From Pedobacter sp. L105 (GTDB lineage Bacteria > Bacteroidota > Bacteroidia > Sphingobacteriales > Sphingobacteriaceae), in the NCBI RefSeq assembly GCF_009765875.1, contig NZ_LMUP01000004.1:524056-588055 (forward strand): a stretch of DNA of 64,000 nt, given 5' to 3'. Under the pieces are notes generated by a model. That model did not search any database and was not told the origin of the DNA. It saw only the letters and a program-made list of their open reading frames with translations. Position numbers and translations under genes: made by a program. Below are positions 59,123 through 64,000 of the stretch, one piece after another. Numbering within the stretch: the stretch's first letter is position 1; every line of letters starts with the position of its first letter.

Positions 59123-61171
59123 TTACCAGATCTGTACCCTTTCACTTACAGGTTTATAGAGTTTATCACCTGGCTTGATATCAAAAGCTTTATACCAGGC
59201 ATCTGTATTCGATACAGAGCCGTTTACACGATATTTCTCCGGGGAATGTGGGTCAACACCAATCAGCATTCGGGTGCCGGCTTCAGTATATTTAATTCTG
59301 TAGATCTGCGCAAAAGAAAGGAAGAAACGTTGATCCGGTGTAAAACCGTCAATCTTTTGATCACTTTTACCTTCTGGTGTGTTTTTAAATGCCTGGTAGG
59401 CAATGGCCACACCGCCATTGTCTGCGATATTCTCTCCCATCGTCAGGTTACCGTTTACATGCAAATCATTCAGTACGGTATACTGATCGTATTGTTTTGC
59501 TATTCCGGTTGTTTTGCCTTTAAATTTGGTTACATCGGCGGGCGACCACCATTCTTTCATATTGCCATTTTTATCATACTGGCTGCCCTGATCATCAAAT
59601 CCATGTGTCATTTCGTGACCAATTACTGCGCCGATAGCCCCGTAATTAATGGCATCATCTGCGTCCTTGTCAAAAAACGGAAACTGCAAAATACCGGCCG
59701 GAAATACAATCTCATTAAAACTTGGATTGTAGTAAGCATTTACGGTAGGCGGCGTCATTCCCCATTCGGCTTTATCCACAGCCTGATCAATCTTTTTAAG
59801 ACTTTCACGATAGTCATGCTGAGCAATAGCCTGCATGTTATCGTAGTAAGTATCCTTATTGACCGTTACATCATCATAAGATTTCCATTTATCGGGGTAA
59901 CCGATTTTTTTGGTGAAGGCAGCCAATTTTTCAATCGCTTTCTTTTTCGTATCGGCACTCATCCAGTCCAGCTTTTCGATACGGTCTTTATAAACGCTTT
60001 GCAGGTTATTCACCAGGTCGAGCATTCTTTTCTTCGCGTCAGCGGTGAAATACTTATCTACATACAACTGGCCTAATAATTCACCAAGACTTCCGTCTAC
60101 TTCTTCCGTAATACGTTTCCAGCGTGGCTTCTGCTCTTTTTGTCCATTTAAAGTTTTGCCGTAAAAATCAAAACTTGCTTCTTCAAACGGCTTGCTCAGG
60201 TATTTGGCATGTCTGTTTAAAACCATAAACTGCAGCTTAGTTTTCCAGTTATCAACCGGCTGAGATTTTAACAATCCGGCCAGGGCAATAAAATATTTAG
60301 GCTGCCCTACCAATATTGTATCTGTTTTGAAGCCCATACGGCTAAAAACAGCATTAAAATCTATATCCTTGGCATCTTTCTGTATAGCTGTAACTGCAAT
60401 TTTGTGGTAATTCTTAACCGGGTCGCGCAGTTCCACAGGCGTAGCATGTGATTGGGCAATAGCGGTTTCGAGCTTTAAGATATCAGCCGCATTTTTAGCT
60501 GCCGTTTTTTCGTCAACACCAGTAAGCGTAAATAGCTTTGCGATGTATTTTACATATTCTGTCCTTATTTTTACCGAAGCTGAATCCGTTTTAAAATAAT
60601 AATCACGATTAGGCAATCCTAATCCTGTCTGGCTAAATTTCACCATATTTTTGGTGCTGTTGCGGTCATCAGGTTCAACAGTAAATCCCAGCAGGTAACC
60701 GTCTCCATCTTTAAAACCATCGGCACAAAAATTAACGATGTCTTTTAAATCTTTTAGTGTTTCAATTTTAGCGAGTATAGATTTTACAGGCGCATCTCCT
60801 TTTTTGTCAATCGCTATGGTATCCATGCCACTGGCATACAGATCACCGATCTTTTGTTCTTTACTTCCCTTGTTATTGTTCTCGTTCTTTAAACCATCCA
60901 GCAGGTGATGAAGATTTTTAACATTATCGTCGTTCAGCGAATAAAATGAACCCCATCCCATTTCACTGCCAGGTATTTTTGTCCTTTTTGTCCAGTTGCC
61001 GTTAACATATTTAAAAAAATCGTCTCCCGGTTTAACCGTGGTATCCATACCTGTTTTATCAAAAAATACAGTACGTTTTGGAACATCATCAGCTGATGGC
61101 TGCGATTTGCCTTTACAGCCTGCCGCCAGTATAGCGGGAACTGCAAGCCATATCAAAATATTAAATTTCAT
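59123..61171 (-). CDS. M13-family (neprilysin/PepO-like) metallopeptidase, lipoprotein
   Basis: A 682-residue zinc endopeptidase with a lipoprotein signal (LAAGC, Cys at about 19). M13_N occupies about 40-400; the catalytic domain has HExxH in VIGHEMTHGFDDQG (about 518) and the third ligand in GENIADNGGVAIAY (about 577). The NAYYNPSFNEIVFPAGILQ substrate region is present, split by short steps. It cleaves peptides of up to about 40 residues in the periplasm. Terminator at the end; single gene. Confidence 0.95.
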   Translation of the reverse strand: MKFNILIWLAVPAILAAGCKGKSQPSADDVPKRTVFFDKTGMDTTVKPGDDFFKYVNGNWTKRTKIPGSEMGWGSFYSLNDDNVKNLHHLLDGLKNENNNKGSKEQKIGDLYASGMDTIAIDKKGDAPVKSILAKIETLKDLKDIVNFCADGFKDGDGYLLGFTVEPDDRNSTKNMVKFSQTGLGLPNRDYYFKTDSASVKIRTEYVKYIAKLFTLTGVDEKTAAKNAADILKLETAIAQSHATPVELRDPVKNYHKIAVTAIQKDAKDIDFNAVFSRMGFKTDTILVGQPKYFIALAGLLKSQPVDNWKTKLQFMVLNRHAKYLSKPFEEASFDFYGKTLNGQKEQKPRWKRITEEVDGSLGELLGQLYVDKYFTADAKKRMLDLVNNLQSVYKDRIEKLDWMSADTKKKAIEKLAAFTKKIGYPDKWKSYDDVTVNKDTYYDNMQAIAQHDYRESLKKIDQAVDKAEWGMTPPTVNAYYNPSFNEIVFPAGILQFPFFDKDADDAINYGAIGAVIGHEMTHGFDDQGSQYDKNGNMKEWWSPADVTKFKGKTTGIAKQYDQYTVLNDLHVNGNLTMGENIADNGGVAIAYQAFKNTPEGKSDQKIDGFTPDQRFFLSFAQIYRIKYTEAGTRMLIGVDPHSPEKYRVNGSVSNTDAWYKAFDIKPGDKLYKPVSERVQIW

Positions 61172-61259
61172 TCGTTATCATTTAGTTAGACGATAAAAAT
61201 AATGTAATTTTCATTCATCTGTATTTCTTTAACTTTTATTAATTGCGAAGAAAGCTTTA

Positions 61260-64000
61260 TCATAAGGTTACCCATTTATGAAGCACCTTAGACATCGTTT
61301 CTTCCAGAAAAGGTTTGGTAATAATATCATCCATACCGGCATCCAGGCACCTGTCTTTTTCACTCGACAGGTTACCCGCAGTTAATGCAATGATAGGTAC
61401 ATGGCTCATGTTTTCCAGCGCCCGTATTCTCATGGTGGCTTCATAACCGTTCATATCGGGCATCTGGATATCCATGAAAATTAAGTCGGGAAATTTCGCT
61501 TCACAGTACTCCAGGGCTTCCCTGCCATTGAAGGCCTCCAGTAAAAATGCATTTGGAATGATCCGCCTGATCACAGTTTTTGCCAGTAACATATTCACCA
61601 GGTTATCTTCTGCAATCAGAATGGTTAAGGAAGGTGTTTTAAGCTCCACAGCAGGGGTGTTAACCGGTGCAGCCGGCAATTGATCTTTCTTTTTATATAT
61701 TTTTGACAAGACATTATAAATGTCCTGTATTTTAACCGGTTTTACCAGACGATGATAAACCTGTAATTCTTCACAGGCTTTGATCACCTCCTCATCTTCA
61801 GGAGAGCTAAACAACAATACTATTGGCTGTTCTTCGGCAGTGGGATAGAAGTTCTCCCTTATTCTTCTGGTGGTATCCAGACCATCCATATAAGGCATCT
61901 GATAATCCATCAGGATCACATCATAGTGTTCGCCCGCGGCCATTTTTTTCAGCACATCAAATCCATTTTTAGCTTCCGTGGATTTGATATTTTTTAACAG
62001 TAGCATCTGGTTGAGGATAAATCTATTGTTTTCATTATCATCTACCACCAGTATATTTTTGATAAGATTGATATCTCCCCACTCAATTACTTCTCCCTGT
62101 TCTGATTTAAAGTCTACATCAAAATAAAACAAGCTTCCTGCTCCGGGTTTGCTTTTTAACTGAAGCTGGCTGCCCATGAGGCCTAGCAGTTTATTGGAAA
62201 TGGTTAACCCCAATCCAGTTCCCCCATATTTTTTAGTAACAGAACCATCTTCCTGGGTAAACGCCTCAAATATTTTGCTCTGTTTATCCAAGTGAATACC
62301 AATACCGGTGTCGCGCACGCCAAAGCGCAGCGTGCTGTACCCGGTTTCGGATGTCAGTACATCAATTTTCAATTCTATCTCCCCGCTTTCGGTAAACTTG
62401 GCTGCATTGCCCAGCAGGTTGATCAGGATCTGTTTCAGACGTACTGCATCAGACCAGATAAACCGCGGAAGACCGGATGAGATATTTAACAGCATCTCTA
62501 AGCCTTTGCTCTGTACCGTATACGTGATAATATCTGTAGCCTGACAGGCCATCTCATAAAGATCAAATTTCTCAATCTCCAGTTCCAGTTTACCTGCCTC
62601 AATTTTTGAAAAATCAAGGATATCGTTGATGATACCCAATAGCGTATTAGCTGACTGATTAACGATAGAAAGATATTGCGCCTGTGTTTCATTCAATTGG
62701 GTTTTTAAAACCAGATCTGTAAATCCGATCACTCCGTTTAAGGGAGTACGGATCTCGTGACTCATATTCGCCAGAAATTCAGATTTAGCAATGCTGGCCT
62801 GCTCGGCCTGCTCTTTCGCTGTAATCAATGCATTTTCTATGCTTTTTCTTTCTGTAATGTCGACAGCTATACCCAGGTAACCTGTGATTTCGTTTTTAGC
62901 ATCCCGAATAGCTGTACCGATCAGGGAAACCAGTCGCTGGGTACCATCTTTTCTGATATAGGTAAATTCCCTGCGGTCTGAATCTACATGATCTAACCGC
63001 GAAGCATACAATGTACCCCTGCCTTCCTCTTCACTGCGGATGGTAAATTCCCTGGCCAGCTGGGCCATTTCCTCAGGTAAATGAAAAATTCCTACCCGCT
63101 GTTTACCAATGATTTCCTTTGCTGAATACCCCAATAACCTTTCCGCTCCGCTATTAAAAGAGGTGATATAGCCCTGAAGATCAGTGGCAATAATACTCAC
63201 CTCCGAAGCCGCATGTAAAATGTCGCCCATTAATTTCCTGGAAGCAATAATTTCCATTTCGGCAGTTTTCTTCTCATTGATATCCTGAAAAGTGCCAAAT
63301 ATTCTTTTGCACTCCCCGTTTATCATTTCTGATTGACCAATCACCCTTACCCACACTTCTTCTCCCACCTGGTTGATGATCTGCAATTCCAGATCAAAGG
63401 GTATTCCTTTTTCTATGGCCAGCGCTACAACTTTACTAACCACCTCACGGGTTTCCCCTTCTTTGTAAAATTCAATGGCAGTATCCTTATCCAGCTTAAC
63501 ATCCAAACCAATACCGTGGATTTCTCTGGTAACAGCTGTCCAGTATAATTTCTCTGTTCTGAGATCAAGCTCCCATCCGCCTACCCTGGCTACCTTGTTA
63601 GTGTCTTCAAGCATTTCTTTGGTACGCTTAAGGTCGTTGATCAGCTGATAACGCTCATCAACATCTATGGCATTACAGATTACATAAGCACTGCTGTCGG
63701 AATGACGTGCCAGCACATTGTTAAATGTCCAGACCCTGGTAGAGCCATCTTTATTTCTCAATATCATTTGCCCTTTGAGGTGGCCGGTTTCGTGTAAGCC
63801 GTTCAGGTAATCAGTCAATTCATCGGCCCTGTCTTCCGTAACCAGATCAAACAGTGTCAATTTTAGCATTTCTTCCTGCGTATAACCCAGCATATCAGCC
63901 CCCGAATGGTTGAAGGTCAGAAACCTCCCTCTCAGGTCGTGCGTGCACATTAGCCCCTGTGAGTTTTCAAAAAAGGCACTCAGCTTTTCTTCGCTGATCG
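61260..64000 (-). CDS. Hybrid sensor histidine kinase with several PAS domains and two receivers (partial)
   Basis: The frame is open to the right edge (ISEEKLSAFFENSQGL before MCTHDL), so the start lies outside. Visible order: PAS (NHSGADMLGYTQEEM), two or three further PAS/PAC units (including VSIIATDLQGYITSFNSGAE), HisKA with phospho-His in LANMSHEIRTPLNGVIGF, HATPase_c (LINLLGNAAKFTE, GVRDTGIGI, YGGTGLGL), receiver 1 (VVDDNENN; VILMDYQMPYMDGLD) and receiver 2 (IAEDNLVN; LIFMDIQMPDMNGYE). No periplasmic domain is seen. A phosphorelay role is expected from the two receivers; the input signal is unknown. Confidence 0.93.
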   Translation of the reverse strand, partial: ISEEKLSAFFENSQGLMCTHDLRGRFLTFNHSGADMLGYTQEEMLKLTLFDLVTEDRADELTDYLNGLHETGHLKGQMILRNKDGSTRVWTFNNVLARHSDSSAYVICNAIDVDERYQLINDLKRTKEMLEDTNKVARVGGWELDLRTEKLYWTAVTREIHGIGLDVKLDKDTAIEFYKEGETREVVSKVVALAIEKGIPFDLELQIINQVGEEVWVRVIGQSEMINGECKRIFGTFQDINEKKTAEMEIIASRKLMGDILHAASEVSIIATDLQGYITSFNSGAERLLGYSAKEIIGKQRVGIFHLPEEMAQLAREFTIRSEEEGRGTLYASRLDHVDSDRREFTYIRKDGTQRLVSLIGTAIRDAKNEITGYLGIAVDITERKSIENALITAKEQAEQASIAKSEFLANMSHEIRTPLNGVIGFTDLVLKTQLNETQAQYLSIVNQSANTLLGIINDILDFSKIEAGKLELEIEKFDLYEMACQATDIITYTVQSKGLEMLLNISSGLPRFIWSDAVRLKQILINLLGNAAKFTESGEIELKIDVLTSETGYSTLRFGVRDTGIGIHLDKQSKIFEAFTQEDGSVTKKYGGTGLGLTISNKLLGLMGSQLQLKSKPGAGSLFYFDVDFKSEQGEVIEWGDINLIKNILVVDDNENNRFILNQMLLLKNIKSTEAKNGFDVLKKMAAGEHYDVILMDYQMPYMDGLDTTRRIRENFYPTAEEQPIVLLFSSPEDEEVIKACEELQVYHRLVKPVKIQDIYNVLSKIYKKKDQLPAAPVNTPAVELKTPSLTILIAEDNLVNMLLAKTVIRRIIPNAFLLEAFNGREALEYCEAKFPDLIFMDIQMPDMNGYEATMRIRALENMSHVPIIALTAGNLSSEKDRCLDAGMDDIITKPFLEETMSKVLHKWVTL

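Noticed and set aside
59246-60076. Long plus-strand frame (276 residues)
   Set aside because: Lies entirely over the catalytic half of the M13 peptidase on the other strand; no family signal and poor composition.

Overview
The window looks like chromosomal DNA of a Bacteroidota bacterium, most likely Pedobacter or a close Sphingobacteriaceae relative. This rests on TAnnTTTG-type -7 promoter boxes, families largely restricted to Bacteroidota (DUF6266, DUF6934, DUF5362, class I lanthipeptide leaders of the LxLxKKT type), LytTR/LytS signalling, HxlR and Crp regulators, and short overlapping gene junctions. No database search was possible, so family names come from recognised motifs.

Layout. 1-2155: end of a mobile element with two overlapping tyrosine recombinase genes, inserted into an ORF6N-type gene whose 3' part survives at 2156-2419. 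2.6-9.8 kb: housekeeping/accessory genes on the minus strand: lipoprotein, sodium/solute symporter, a 43-residue membrane peptide, a PIG-L deacetylase, a LEA-type lipoprotein, DoxX, AlkB, and a J-domain/KTSC fusion. 10-18 kb: tatA, a response regulator, a sensor kinase and a CzcCBA/CusCBA-type metal efflux system, with 11-bp phased direct repeats ahead of both promoters. 18-22.6 kb: hipBA, a two-gene SRPBCC operon, DUF5362 and ychF. 22.8-25.8 kb: a nested palindrome of about 270 bp, two tandem DUF6266 genes, and a decayed mntA-hepT toxin-antitoxin locus. 26-29 kb: YceI, DinB, MgtE, TetR.

29.4-35.1 kb: a compact RiPP locus. It holds a LytTR regulator, a LytS-type kinase, a full-length LanB dehydratase, an unknown protein, and an unlisted 48-residue precursor with a class I lanthipeptide leader. 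The core is Ser/Thr-rich and has no cysteine, and there is no LanC. This is the best candidate for an undescribed system. It is followed by tRNA-Arg(CCG) and degenerate copies of tRNA 3' ends.

35.8-48.5 kb: small stress/metabolic genes with HxlR and Crp regulators (SDR oxidoreductase, serine hydrolase, TlpA-like protein, alpha/beta hydrolase, ketopantoate-reductase-like protein, tautomerase, esterase, M1-like peptidase, quinone-type oxidoreductase). 48.5-51 kb: a NarL-type two-component operon. 51.4-54.5 kb: a decay zone with a short GH18-like protein, a frameshifted alpha/beta hydrolase remnant, a PTPS-like protein lacking catalytic residues, MerC, and a possible fucosidase remnant. 54.5-64 kb: an AsmA-like protein, a DUF6934/small-protein convergent pair, DUF1348, an M13 peptidase and a large hybrid sensor kinase running off the right edge.

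How the parts work together: the efflux operon and its two-component system probably form one metal-responsive circuit sharing a binding motif. The RiPP locus carries its own two-component system. Several loci (ORF6N, mntA-hepT, alpha/beta hydrolase, tRNA-Arg flank) record insertion or decay.
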